Below, piece after piece: positions 23,392 through 30,931 of a DNA stretch of 30,985 nucleotides. Position 1 is the first letter of the stretch. Every line of letters begins with the position of its first letter. The notes beneath the pieces were generated by a model. That model worked only from the letters and a program-made list of their open reading frames with translations. It ran no database searches and was not told where the DNA came from. The position numbers were made by a program, and so were the translations under genes. This DNA comes from Clostridiales bacterium (GTDB lineage: Bacteria; Bacillota; Clostridia; Lachnospirales; Cellulosilyticaceae): contig DYCF01000044.1 of the NCBI GenBank assembly GCA_019418225.1, positions 11,484 through 42,468 of the forward strand. The letters run 5' to 3'.

Positions 23392-24654
23392 TTAATGTGT
23401 ATCTTGAGACGATAAAATCTCATTAATCTTATTAGTGATTAAGATTTTATAATGGTCATCTTTGAGTGCCCAGTATGGAATTACAAGATAGTGGTATCCG
23501 TTCATAAATGCAATATATGATTTGTATCTATCACGTAATTTTTGTGCCTTAAAGAGTTCATTAATAGGGATACCATTTTTCTTTGATTGCATTCTATGAA
23601 ATTCATGCATTGAGTAATGTTGCTGTCCATGAACTTCAATGATTAATTTTAGTTCAGGGATTTCATTGTCAAAAGGCATATCATATCTAGCACTTTTTTT
23701 GTGCTTAGGATTTCTAGGAATGATTGTGCAATTACGTTCATGAAGAAGTTTATAGCCTAGTTCATCGATATAAGCACTAACTTTGAATTGTAATTCAGAT
23801 TGAGAACATTCACTTACACATTGAGGACATCTGAAATCACATTTCACAGAAGTATTAATGGTTCGGGTGTAGTTAGGATGGATACCAAGAGAGCACTTCC
23901 AATTGACTTGTTTGCCACTATGGGGAGAATAGTCATAAGGAGATGACATGTTTGTTTCTGGCCAAATAGAAAAGACTTTTGGATATTTTGAGCCAAGAGA
24001 GTCTAATTGATGTATTTTGCCAGAGTATCCACTGCATAGAGGACATCTTGAATTGTGTTTGATGAAGTTGCTTGGTGAAACTAAATAGTCAGGGTGGTAG
24101 GTACAGCTTTGACATTTAATAAATACATATTCAGTTGTTCCCTTATTTACTTGCCATGGATCAGCTGTATTTTTATCTGACCAATAATCATCAAGAAATG
24201 TACTACCAAGGTTGTCTATACCCCATTGAGCAAATGATTTACAGGCTTTGCAATAGCTTGGTTTCTTAAGGTGCCTTAAAAGATAAAGCTTAATTTTAGT
24301 GCTAGGATGACGATGGTTAGGGCATTTAAAAAAGAACTCTTGTTCAGTTCCATAAGAGACTTCTTCAGGTGAACAACTATTGAGGGGGTAGTCCCACAGG
24401 TCTAATAGTAGTTCATTAGAAGTTTCTAAATACCAATCTTTGAAAGATTTGAAGTTACACTTGGGGCAGAGTGTATTGAAGTGTGTTTTTAGAGTATAAG
24501 TATCAGTTGTGCATTCTTGACCACAGTCACATATACAGTTCCAGAATACTTTTGAATGTCCAGTTCTTTCTTTATACTCTCGAGACTTAAATTCATTTTT
24601 AGAAAGGATGGTAATCGAACCGAACTTAAGTCCTGATAAATCTTTAAAATGCAT
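23392..24654 (-). CDS. Zinc-ribbon array protein with Vsr-like endonuclease domain
   Basis: This 420-residue protein starts with DLSGLKFGSITILSKNE and FWNCICDCGQ, a lead-in seen in phage and homing HNH-type proteins. Three zinc-ribbon repeats of the DUF4379 type follow, with CPKC (63-66), CKAC (135-138), CQSC (181-184), CPLC (204-207) and CPQC (276-279) and the WxxN/NWKC pattern. The C-terminal about 285-400 looks like a Vsr/PD-(D/E)XK nuclease: YDMPFDNEIPEL, LIIEVHGQQHY (E340) and QKLRDRYKSY. It probably cuts DNA at a site read by the zinc array. AGGAGG lies before the ATG on the minus strand. Possible roles are a homing-type endonuclease or an anti-phage nuclease; context alone cannot choose. 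Confidence 0.75.
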   Translation of the reverse strand: MHFKDLSGLKFGSITILSKNEFKSREYKERTGHSKVFWNCICDCGQECTTDTYTLKTHFNTLCPKCNFKSFKDWYLETSNELLLDLWDYPLNSCSPEEVSYGTEQEFFFKCPNHRHPSTKIKLYLLRHLKKPSYCKACKSFAQWGIDNLGSTFLDDYWSDKNTADPWQVNKGTTEYVFIKCQSCTYHPDYLVSPSNFIKHNSRCPLCSGYSGKIHQLDSLGSKYPKVFSIWPETNMSSPYDYSPHSGKQVNWKCSLGIHPNYTRTINTSVKCDFRCPQCVSECSQSELQFKVSAYIDELGYKLLHERNCTIIPRNPKHKKSARYDMPFDNEIPELKLIIEVHGQQHYSMHEFHRMQSKKNGIPINELFKAQKLRDRYKSYIAFMNGYHYLVIPYWALKDDHYKILITNKINEILSSQDTH

Positions 24655-24735
24655 AAAAATCCTCCTTTAATTTTTGATGAGTTTATGTTGTCCTAAAGGG
24701 GAGAGGATTATGCATAGAAAGAATAAATGTATAAA

Positions 24736-24820
24736 GTGTCATAACTTATAAGTATTGACACCGATTTTTTTAGAACGTATAATCAATGCATTAGATGGTG
24801 TCAATACATAGTGTCAAAAC
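24736..24820 (+). promoter_or_regulatory. Consensus promoter within a res-like site of the serine recombinase
   Basis: TTGACA (24755-24760), 17 bases, TATAAT (24778-24783): a perfect consensus promoter. Around it, half-sites of the form TGTCAATAC occur repeatedly: a 26-bp near-palindrome 24736-24761 (GTGTCA to TGACAC), then GGTGTCAATAC (24797-24807) and GTGTCAAAAC (24811-24820). GTATTGACACC at 24752-24762 is the exact inverse of 24797-24807. This fits a resolvase recombination site that also represses its own gene. Confidence 0.75.
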
Positions 24821-24837
24821 TAGAAAGGAAAATACAT

Positions 24838-25422
24838 ATGATTTATGGTTATGCAAGAGTAAGTACAAAAGGACAGGCTAAGGATGGAAACAGTTTGGAG
24901 AGTCAGGAACAGCAACTTAGAGAAGCAGGAGCAATAGAGATATGTTCTGATAGTTTTACAGGAACAAAGATGGATAGACCAGAGTTAGATAAACTCCTAG
25001 ATAAGCTTTCAGAAGGAGATACTCTAATAGTTACTAAGCTTGATAGGATTGCAAGAAGCATGACGCAAGGAAGTGAGTTAGTTAATTCATTAATTGAGAG
25101 AGGAATAAGAGTACATATTCTTAATATAGGGGTTATGGATAATACACCTGCTTCAAAGCTTATTAGAAATGTGTTCTTTGCATTTGCAGAATTTGAGAGA
25201 GACATGATAATTGAACGTACACAAGAAGGAAAGGCTATTGCAAAGACGAAAGATGGCTTTAAGGAAGGAAGACCTAAAAGTTATACAGATACACAAATAA
25301 GCATGGCATTAGAATTATTACAGAAACACAGTTATACAGAAGTTGAGAGAATGACAAGGATAAGTAAAAGTACACTTATCCGAGCTGTAAGAAAGCGTAA
25401 GGCAGAAAAACAAAGAGCATAA
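24838..25422 (+). CDS. Serine recombinase (resolvase/invertase family)
   Basis: This small serine recombinase of about 194 residues has the catalytic serine S9 in YGYARVSTKGQ, and LDRIARSM supplies the catalytic arginines. The long E helix (FFAFAEFERDMIIERTQEG) and a C-terminal helix-turn-helix (YTEVERMTRISKSTLIRAVR) complete the family plan. It would resolve element dimers or invert DNA at the res-like site in its promoter. The ATG at 24838 has AAGGAA upstream. It is divergent from the endonuclease gene across the res region. Together with the RepA_N protein it gives the element plasmid-like maintenance functions. Confidence 0.93.
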   Translation: MIYGYARVSTKGQAKDGNSLESQEQQLREAGAIEICSDSFTGTKMDRPELDKLLDKLSEGDTLIVTKLDRIARSMTQGSELVNSLIERGIRVHILNIGVMDNTPASKLIRNVFFAFAEFERDMIIERTQEGKAIAKTKDGFKEGRPKSYTDTQISMALELLQKHSYTEVERMTRISKSTLIRAVRKRKAEKQRA

Positions 25423-25435
25423 ATTAACTTATAGG

Positions 25436-25461
25436 AAGGCTACCTAAAAGGTAGTCTTTTT
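25436..25461 (+). terminator. Intrinsic terminator
   Basis: AAGGCTACCT (25436-25445) pairs with AGGTAGTCTT (25449-25458, one G-T pair) and runs into T's, after the recombinase gene. Confidence 0.85.
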
Positions 25462-25765
25462 GTATGTGAACAAATAGGGGGGTATCAATTCCATTAAAGG
25501 GTATGTGGAATAATGTGAGACAGAGTAAGTAATTAATGACACATAGTATCTAGTAGTCGAGACGAAGGGAGATAAAGTGAGAAGATATGTAGTAAAACTA
25601 AGATTTTATAGAGTTAGGAAGGGAAGTTAATAAGCGAGAGGGTTTTTTGACGTAATTATATGAGCATAATAGGAGTGTTTTTATGAAGCGAGTAGTCGAT
25701 AGATTATGACACATAATTGGTAATTGTGTATAAAAATAGGGAAATAAGTATGTGTTTAGTAGCTA
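25462..25765 (+). other. Leader region upstream of hamA with short repeats and a palindrome
   Basis: There is no gene here. Two short sequences each occur twice: ATGACACATA (near 25537 and 25706) and AGTAGTCGA (near 25553 and 25691). ACACATAATT-GGT-AATTGTGT at 25709-25729 is an imperfect palindrome, a possible operator for the defence operon. TTGACG near 25648 may be a -35 element, but no good -10 follows at 17 bases. Confidence 0.5.
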
Positions 25766-26629
25766 GTGTATGAATATTATGATAAAATTAGCTTATTAGA
25801 TACTAGAGTGAGAATGAGGTGGCATATGATAAATAAATGGTTGTATGAAGAGATGCGCGAGTTAGATACAGATAAATTTCAGGTTATTGACCTTAAAGAA
25901 GTAGATGACATTTCTCAAGAAGTAAAAGAATATATTGCAAACCATTTAATTAGCAGTTTCAGAAATATTGAACAGCTAAAGTTTAGGTATAAAGATAGAG
26001 ATAAAGAGGAATTGAGAAAGTATATTAAAGAAAAAATATTTCCTAATCAAGACAATCAATTTAGCAAAAATGTAAAACAAGGAGATTGGGGAGAGGTATT
26101 GTCTGCTATTATTTTAAATGATATAAAGAGTGTTATACTACCAATAACAAAATTAAGATGGAAAATAAATAATGAAAAATCAATGTTTGGAACAGATGTT
26201 TTTGCTATAAGAGAAAATGAAGAAGAATTACCAGAATTAATCTACTGTGAGGTTAAAACAAAAATAACATATGATAAAGAAATAGGAATAAAGGCATATG
26301 AAAGTCTATATAGGGACAATGGAAGTTCATTACCAGATATTATAGACTTTATTTCTAAGGTATATTTTGAAAAAGGAGATTACGAGTTAGCAGCAAAATA
26401 CGATAAGATATATTTAAATATGGATAATCATACTAAAGAGTTTCAGATATTCTTAATAATGGATGGAAGTATATGGAGAGATGAGATTGTTGATATTTTA
26501 AAAGCTAGTAGTGTAGACTTAGAAAGATTGTTTATAAATATAGTACTCATACCGAACTTTAAAGACTTGATAGAGGAAACATATGAGTTAACAGCTGATA
26601 TAGGGGAGAAATTAGTGTATGGTGAATAG
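25766..26629 (+). CDS. hamA: Hachiman HamA nuclease (DUF1837)
   Basis: This 287-residue DUF1837 protein is the nuclease half of the Hachiman anti-phage system. The PD-(D/E)XK catalytic set is visible: E110 in KQGDWGEVLSAI, D144 in MFGTDVFAI, and E162/K164 in YCEVKTK; LRWKINNEKS is the usual lead-in. In characterised Hachiman systems the helicase HamB holds HamA inactive until it senses aberrant DNA, after which HamA degrades DNA. The start is a GTG at 25766 with no clear ribosome site; an ATG at 25814 (residue 17) is an alternative. The gene overlaps the helicase gene by 11 bases, implying coupled translation and a fixed protein ratio. Confidence 0.88.
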   Translation: MYEYYDKISLLDTRVRMRWHMINKWLYEEMRELDTDKFQVIDLKEVDDISQEVKEYIANHLISSFRNIEQLKFRYKDRDKEELRKYIKEKIFPNQDNQFSKNVKQGDWGEVLSAIILNDIKSVILPITKLRWKINNEKSMFGTDVFAIRENEEELPELIYCEVKTKITYDKEIGIKAYESLYRDNGSSLPDIIDFISKVYFEKGDYELAAKYDKIYLNMDNHTKEFQIFLIMDGSIWRDEIVDILKASSVDLERLFINIVLIPNFKDLIEETYELTADIGEKLVYGE

Positions 26630-29600
26630 AGAGCAGTATATTAAAGAAAAAGAAAGGGAATTAGTGGAGCTTATACATCAACCTAAGTTGAATAATTTTA
26701 TAAAACAGATTTTAGCTAAGAAGATGGGAGCAAAGTTTAACTCAACATATGATGAAAGATATTTATGGCAACAGGCTATGTACTTAAGTAGTAAGTCGAC
26801 TATTGTACTAGAGGAGGATACAAAGAATCTAAATGCAATTGAAGCCATGAGGTTATCAGGATATATTTATGAGATATTAAGTAATATATCTAATGATTAT
26901 GATAAAGATTTTTGTTTGGTATTAGCAGCGATGTGCTATGAAATAGCAGGTTATCAAGCTAATGCACAATGTTTATTGAGAACGAGATACAAGTTAAATG
27001 AAGATGCTGAAGAAAATAGTTATTTGTTGGTAGTACAATTATTATTACAAAAGAAAATTAAAGCAATGTATCAAGTAGCAATGAAGGAAATTAAAGATGT
27101 TAGAAATGATGATAAAGATACTTTAGTAAGATTCTTTATGATGATTAATATTTTGGGAAAACAAATTTTAGAAGGAACGTCAGACTATGCTGAGTATATA
27201 AAAGATAATGAATATGTTATGAACGAAATAAATGGTATAAACAAGGCATTTATAGCTGAGGGAAATTTACTTTTAAGTAGGCTTAATTCATTGTTAAAAT
27301 TAAGGTATAAGTTATTAGTAAATAGAGGAATATGGAATGTACTTGGTAAAAAAGGAAAATTACAAGAAGATATTTGGATAAGATATGCAAGGTTACTAAC
27401 TAATAATGGGAATAAAAAAATTGATGAGGAAAAAATAGATGAGGATAAGTCAATTATAGAGTTTTGGAACTCTCAATTAAGAGCTATAGAACAAGGTATA
27501 TTAGATGATACTGATTTAAGTAGTTGGATTTGCCAAATGCCCACTAGTGCAGGGAAAACAATGGTTGCTGAATTATGTATATTAAATGCTTTAGTGAATG
27601 AGCCGAAAAAAAAGTGCATATATATCGCACCATATAAAGCATTAGTCAATGAAGTTGAGTTGGGTTTATGTAAATCACTTGGAAGTTTAGGATATGTTAT
27701 TTCAGGAGTATCAGGTAATTTTGAATTAGATGATATAGAGGGTTCAAGAATTAGTAATTCAGATGTTTTAATATTAACACCTGAAAAGTTAAATTTGTTA
27801 TTAAGAACAGATAGTGGTGAACTTGGAGAAGTATCGCTAATTGTCATTGATGAAGGACATTTAATTGGTAATAAAGATGAAAGAGCAGTTAAGTTTGAGA
27901 TGTTAATGATTCGTTTAAAAAGAAAGATGAAAGATGCTAGATTTTTATTTATCTCAGCTGTTATTAATCAGGAAAGTGCTAAGCAATTGGCAATTTGGTT
28001 AACAAATAATCAACAGAAGATATTAACATCACCCGAGGATGCAGGACAAGTACCTTGGCAACCTACTAGAAGATATTTATGTGCTTTTGAATGGAGAGAA
28101 AACAATAATGGTACTATTTTTGTTAAAAACATGAAAGTGGGGGATAATAGGAAAACTTCTTTTATTCCTAATGTTATTACGCAAAATAAATATATTGGTT
28201 ATACACGAGTAAAACGAAAAGAGAGAGAAATATACTTTCCGGGAGTAGATTCAAAAAATGAAATAGCAGCAGAGTTAGCATATAAATATGCAGAGGAAGC
28301 TCCTGTATTAATTTTTTCATCTACACCGAGATATGTAAAAAGTATAGTTAATGCATTTTTGAAGTTATTTGAGTTAAGAGGAGATAGCGTAAAAGAGTGT
28401 TTTAATGAACAAGTGGGTAGTTACAGCTATGAAATAGCTAAAAAGTGGTTAGGGGAAGAATCAGATATAACTAAGTGTTTAAAAAGAGGAATAGGTGTTC
28501 ATTATAGTGTTTTACCACAGACCTTACGACGTGCAATAGAAAAAGATTTTAAAGAAAAGAAGTTAAAGGTACTTATTTCAACCACTACTTTGGGGCAAGG
28601 AGTGAATCTTCCTATAAAAACAATTATTGTACATTCATTGGTTATTAATAGTAATGAGGGAAAATACGTTGATAAAAGAGACTTTTGGAATATTGTAGGT
28701 AGAGCAGGTAGAGCAGGGAAAGAAACAGAGGGTAGGGTTATATTTATATCCAATAAAGGAGTAACAGATAGAAAACTAATAAAGGAATATATGGATGAAA
28801 ATAATAAGCAACAACTTGAGAGTGCATTATATGTGTTAGTACAAGAGTTAGTGCAAAAGAGAATAAAGCAAGAGGAGTGGAATGAACGACTTACTCAATT
28901 ACTTGAACCTGAATTAATGGCATTATTAGTAGAAGAGGCAATAGATACACCAGATGAACAATATATAGAAGGAATCTTAAATCAGAGTTTATTCAAAATA
29001 CAGGCACTTGATATGGATAGTACAAATCTGAAAACAGTAGCATTGAATGCTAGTATAAATTTTTACTCACAAGTAGAAGATAGAAAAAAACAAAAGATAT
29101 ATGCTAAAACGGGGTTATGCTTAAAAAGTTGTGAGAGGATAGCAAAATACATAGAAAATAATTTAGAACATATAAAAGAGACAATAAGTGAAGATGATTA
29201 TTTAAGTTATATTATTAATTATGTATTTGAATGTATTAGTGATATACAAGAAATGAAATCAACACGAGGAGAAATTAGTCAAATAAATATTAAAGATAAT
29301 AAAAAGTTTATAGGAACAGTATTAAATATGTGGATTTCAGGAATAGAAATAGAAGAAATAAGAAGCAAATGGATATTATACAAAGAAAATTATAGTGTAG
29401 AAAACCTAAATACATTCATAGAGGAAATGTTAGTGTATAAATATCCATGGGGAGTTAGTGCATTTAATACAATACTATCTTATTATTTAGATGAAGATAT
29501 TGATAAATATCCAGAAGGAATTAAGAATGCTACAATCTTTGTAAAAAATGGATTAAATGATATATATAGTTGCTTTGCAAAAGAATTGGGTACACCAACT

Positions 29601-30089
29601 AGAGAGACTTCAAAGTTAATCAGTGAGTATTTTTATAAAACATACAGCAGATATAATTTAAGGAATTTTATGAAAATGTTTATAGGATTATCATATAATG
29701 ATTTAAGATATACTATAGGACTTACGAATGAATGGGAACTAAAGGCTATACTAGAGAGACAGCAGTTTTATAACCTAGATAATTTTGCTAATATAAAGAA
29801 AACAAATGTGTGCACTTATATTAAGGGAATACGATATGAAGAAAGAATTAAGGTGGCAAGGAAACTAAGTGAAGGAGATATAGTACTTTTAGAGCGAGAA
29901 TATACTAATAAATACGATAGGAATGCTATATTAATTAAGAAAGATACTGAAATCGTTGGGTATGTGGATAGGCATATAGCAAAGCAATTAGCAGCAGATA
30001 TTGATTTAGGAGGCAGAATGTATAGAGGAAGAATTAAAAAGATTATAGATTTACTCAGTATAGAAGTAGAGATAATAGAAGTAGTATAA
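26619..30089 (+). CDS. hamB: Hachiman HamB helicase with C-terminal HIRAN-like domain
   Basis: This 1156-residue Ski2-like superfamily 2 helicase is the sensor and partner of HamA. An all-helical N-terminal part (1-290) precedes the motor: motif I PTSAGKT (308-314), motif II DEGH (411-414), motif III ISAV (445-448), motif V TTTLGQGVNLP (655-665) and motif VI GRAGRAG (694-700). A helical region runs to about 1055. The last 95 residues, about 1063-1150, read KGIRYEERIKVARKLSEGD, then LEREYTNKYDRNAILI and GYVDRHIAKQL, which fits a HIRAN domain of the type that binds 3' DNA ends in HLTF/Rad5. AGGGGAG precedes the ATG inside hamA. Family and motor calls are firm; the HIRAN call is by eye. Confidence 0.88.
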   Translation: MVNREQYIKEKERELVELIHQPKLNNFIKQILAKKMGAKFNSTYDERYLWQQAMYLSSKSTIVLEEDTKNLNAIEAMRLSGYIYEILSNISNDYDKDFCLVLAAMCYEIAGYQANAQCLLRTRYKLNEDAEENSYLLVVQLLLQKKIKAMYQVAMKEIKDVRNDDKDTLVRFFMMINILGKQILEGTSDYAEYIKDNEYVMNEINGINKAFIAEGNLLLSRLNSLLKLRYKLLVNRGIWNVLGKKGKLQEDIWIRYARLLTNNGNKKIDEEKIDEDKSIIEFWNSQLRAIEQGILDDTDLSSWICQMPTSAGKTMVAELCILNALVNEPKKKCIYIAPYKALVNEVELGLCKSLGSLGYVISGVSGNFELDDIEGSRISNSDVLILTPEKLNLLLRTDSGELGEVSLIVIDEGHLIGNKDERAVKFEMLMIRLKRKMKDARFLFISAVINQESAKQLAIWLTNNQQKILTSPEDAGQVPWQPTRRYLCAFEWRENNNGTIFVKNMKVGDNRKTSFIPNVITQNKYIGYTRVKRKEREIYFPGVDSKNEIAAELAYKYAEEAPVLIFSSTPRYVKSIVNAFLKLFELRGDSVKECFNEQVGSYSYEIAKKWLGEESDITKCLKRGIGVHYSVLPQTLRRAIEKDFKEKKLKVLISTTTLGQGVNLPIKTIIVHSLVINSNEGKYVDKRDFWNIVGRAGRAGKETEGRVIFISNKGVTDRKLIKEYMDENNKQQLESALYVLVQELVQKRIKQEEWNERLTQLLEPELMALLVEEAIDTPDEQYIEGILNQSLFKIQALDMDSTNLKTVALNASINFYSQVEDRKKQKIYAKTGLCLKSCERIAKYIENNLEHIKETISEDDYLSYIINYVFECISDIQEMKSTRGEISQINIKDNKKFIGTVLNMWISGIEIEEIRSKWILYKENYSVENLNTFIEEMLVYKYPWGVSAFNTILSYYLDEDIDKYPEGIKNATIFVKNGLNDIYSCFAKELGTPTRETSKLISEYFYKTYSRYNLRNFMKMFIGLSYNDLRYTIGLTNEWELKAILERQQFYNLDNFANIKKTNVCTYIKGIRYEERIKVARKLSEGDIVLLEREYTNKYDRNAILIKKDTEIVGYVDRHIAKQLAADIDLGGRMYRGRIKKIIDLLSIEVEIIEVV

Positions 30090-30117
30090 GTAAGAGGGAG
30101 AAGAAAGAACATACTAC

Positions 30118-30236
30118 TATATAGTAAGACTTGCCATGAAAGTACTTAGAGAAGATACAATAAGAGGCATAAACGAGGTTAAAGGGGTTAACCGTGTAAT
30201 GTACGATTGAACAGGCAAAACCACTAATAAAAGAAT
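30118..30236 (+). pseudogene. guaA: Decayed 3' end of guaA (GMP synthase)
   Basis: In one frame the sequence reads RLAMKVLREDTIRGINEVKG followed by VNRVMYD, then a TGA at 30208-30210, then TGK and a frame-slipped ACCACTAATAAAAGAATAG. GMP synthase C-termini read ...INEVKGVNRVVYD(I)TGKPPxTIEWE, so this is the last 30-40 codons of guaA with a stop in place of the isoleucine codon and a frameshift after it. Nothing of the rest of guaA is near. The 3' end of guaA is a common integration site for genomic islands, so this looks like a scar of an earlier insertion. Confidence 0.75.
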
Positions 30237-30242
30237 AGATTT

Positions 30243-30271
30243 GAGAGGACATTTTATGTTCTCTCTTTTTT
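30243..30271 (+). terminator. Intrinsic terminator after hamB/guaA remnant
   Basis: GAGAGGAC (30243-30250) pairs with GTTCTCTC (30258-30265) around ATTTTAT and is followed by six T's. It may be the original guaA terminator now serving the hamAB transcript. Confidence 0.85.
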
Positions 30272-30319
30272 GTTTTCCTTGAATTGCTTTTATATACATG
30301 ATATGCTTATAAAAAGACC

Positions 30320-30356
30320 AAAAATCAGATGTCGTAAACACAAAAAAATCAGATGT
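30320..30356 (+). repeat. 13-bp direct repeats near the right end (possible integrase arm sites)
   Basis: AAAAATCAGATGT occurs at 30320-30332 and 30344-30356, 24 bases apart. The core TCAGATG also lies in the inverted repeat at the left end. Spaced repeats close to both ends fit arm-type binding sites for the tyrosine integrase, but this is inferred. Confidence 0.45.
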
Positions 30357-30443
30357 TCCAGTGAGAACAAATGTTAATTAGAGATAAAAGTAAATAGAGT
30401 CAATAGCACATAAGAAACTTTCAATATATTGTCTATCAATTCA

Positions 30444-30552
30444 TATTGAACTCACTACCAAAAAGTGCTACAATCATAAAGTAGTTAAATTCTGACTACA
30501 CTAACTAAATATGCACGCATAGTTCAGCTGGATAGAGCGTCTGACTTCGGAT
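30444..30552 (+). repeat. Right 109-bp flanking repeat of the element (att-like)
   Basis: This copy is identical to 17232-17340. It holds the tRNA promoter (TTGAAC 30446-30451, 17 bases, TACAAT 30469-30474) and the tRNA 5' half up to the anticodon stem. The identity stops inside the anticodon arm (after CTTCGGAT), next to the symmetric TCTGA/TCAGA stem, a plausible crossover region. Confidence 0.85.
30446..30474 (+). promoter_or_regulatory. Promoter of tRNA-Arg
   Basis: TTGAAC and TACAAT with a 17-base spacer sit 38 bases ahead of the tRNA. Confidence 0.8.
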
Positions 30553-30586
30553 CAGAATGTCGTGGGTTCGAATCCTACTGCGTGTG
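30513..30586 (+). tRNA. tRNA-Arg, anticodon TCG
   Basis: All arms fold: acceptor GCACGCA/TGCGTGT (G-T at the end), D arm with AGCTGGAT, anticodon stem TCTGA/TCAGA with loop CTTCGGA (anticodon TCG, reads CGA), T arm GTGGG-TTCGAAT-CCTAC. The discriminator is G, and CCA is not encoded. This is the intact copy at the right end of the element. Confidence 0.92.
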
Positions 30587-30594
30587 TCAATGAG

Positions 30595-30644
30595 AAGGAA
30601 AAGATACTATTTATCAATGATTAGAATATCTTTTCCTTTTTTTT
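30595..30644 (+). terminator. Terminator of tRNA-Arg
   Basis: AAGGAAAAGATA (30595-30606) pairs perfectly with TATCTTTTCCTT (30627-30638), followed by more T's. Beyond it, 30645-30800 shows no feature. Confidence 0.88.
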
Positions 30645-30800
30645 ATAGATAAAAAATAAGTAAAGGTTGTAGTAAGGTTGTAGTAGATAAAAAGTATTTT
30701 TTTTAAATAGGATGCATATATTATATTAGAAAAACTATAGAAAAAAGATATCAGAATATTGACTTTTAACTAATGAAGATGTATTATAAGTATATATAGA

Positions 30801-30931
30801 GTGCTCCACTACTTTGAACGAGGACCATTAATTTAAGTGCTCCACTACTTTGAATGAGGACCATTAATTTAAGTGCTCCACTACTTTGAATGAGGACCAT
30901 TAATTTAAGTGCTCCACTACTTTGAATGAGG
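30801..30931 (+). repeat. 36-bp tandem repeat, 3.6 copies
   Basis: Units start at 30801, 30837, 30873 and 30909 with consensus GTGCTCCACTACTTTGAATG, then AGGACCATTAATTTAA; only one C/T difference is seen in the first unit. The fourth unit is cut off at about 30931, where a different sequence begins. There are no spacers, so it is not a CRISPR array. Confidence 0.9.

Noticed and set aside
27473..27847. Minus-strand frame inside hamB
   Set aside because: It is a shadow of the helicase motor domain with no ribosome site or recognisable domain.
17341..30512. Prophage or complete ICE
   Set aside because: There are no capsid, terminase, portal, relaxase or type IV secretion genes; only integration, replication and defence cargo.
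30801..30931. CRISPR-like array of 36-bp repeats
   Set aside because: The units are directly adjacent with no spacers, and no cas genes are present.
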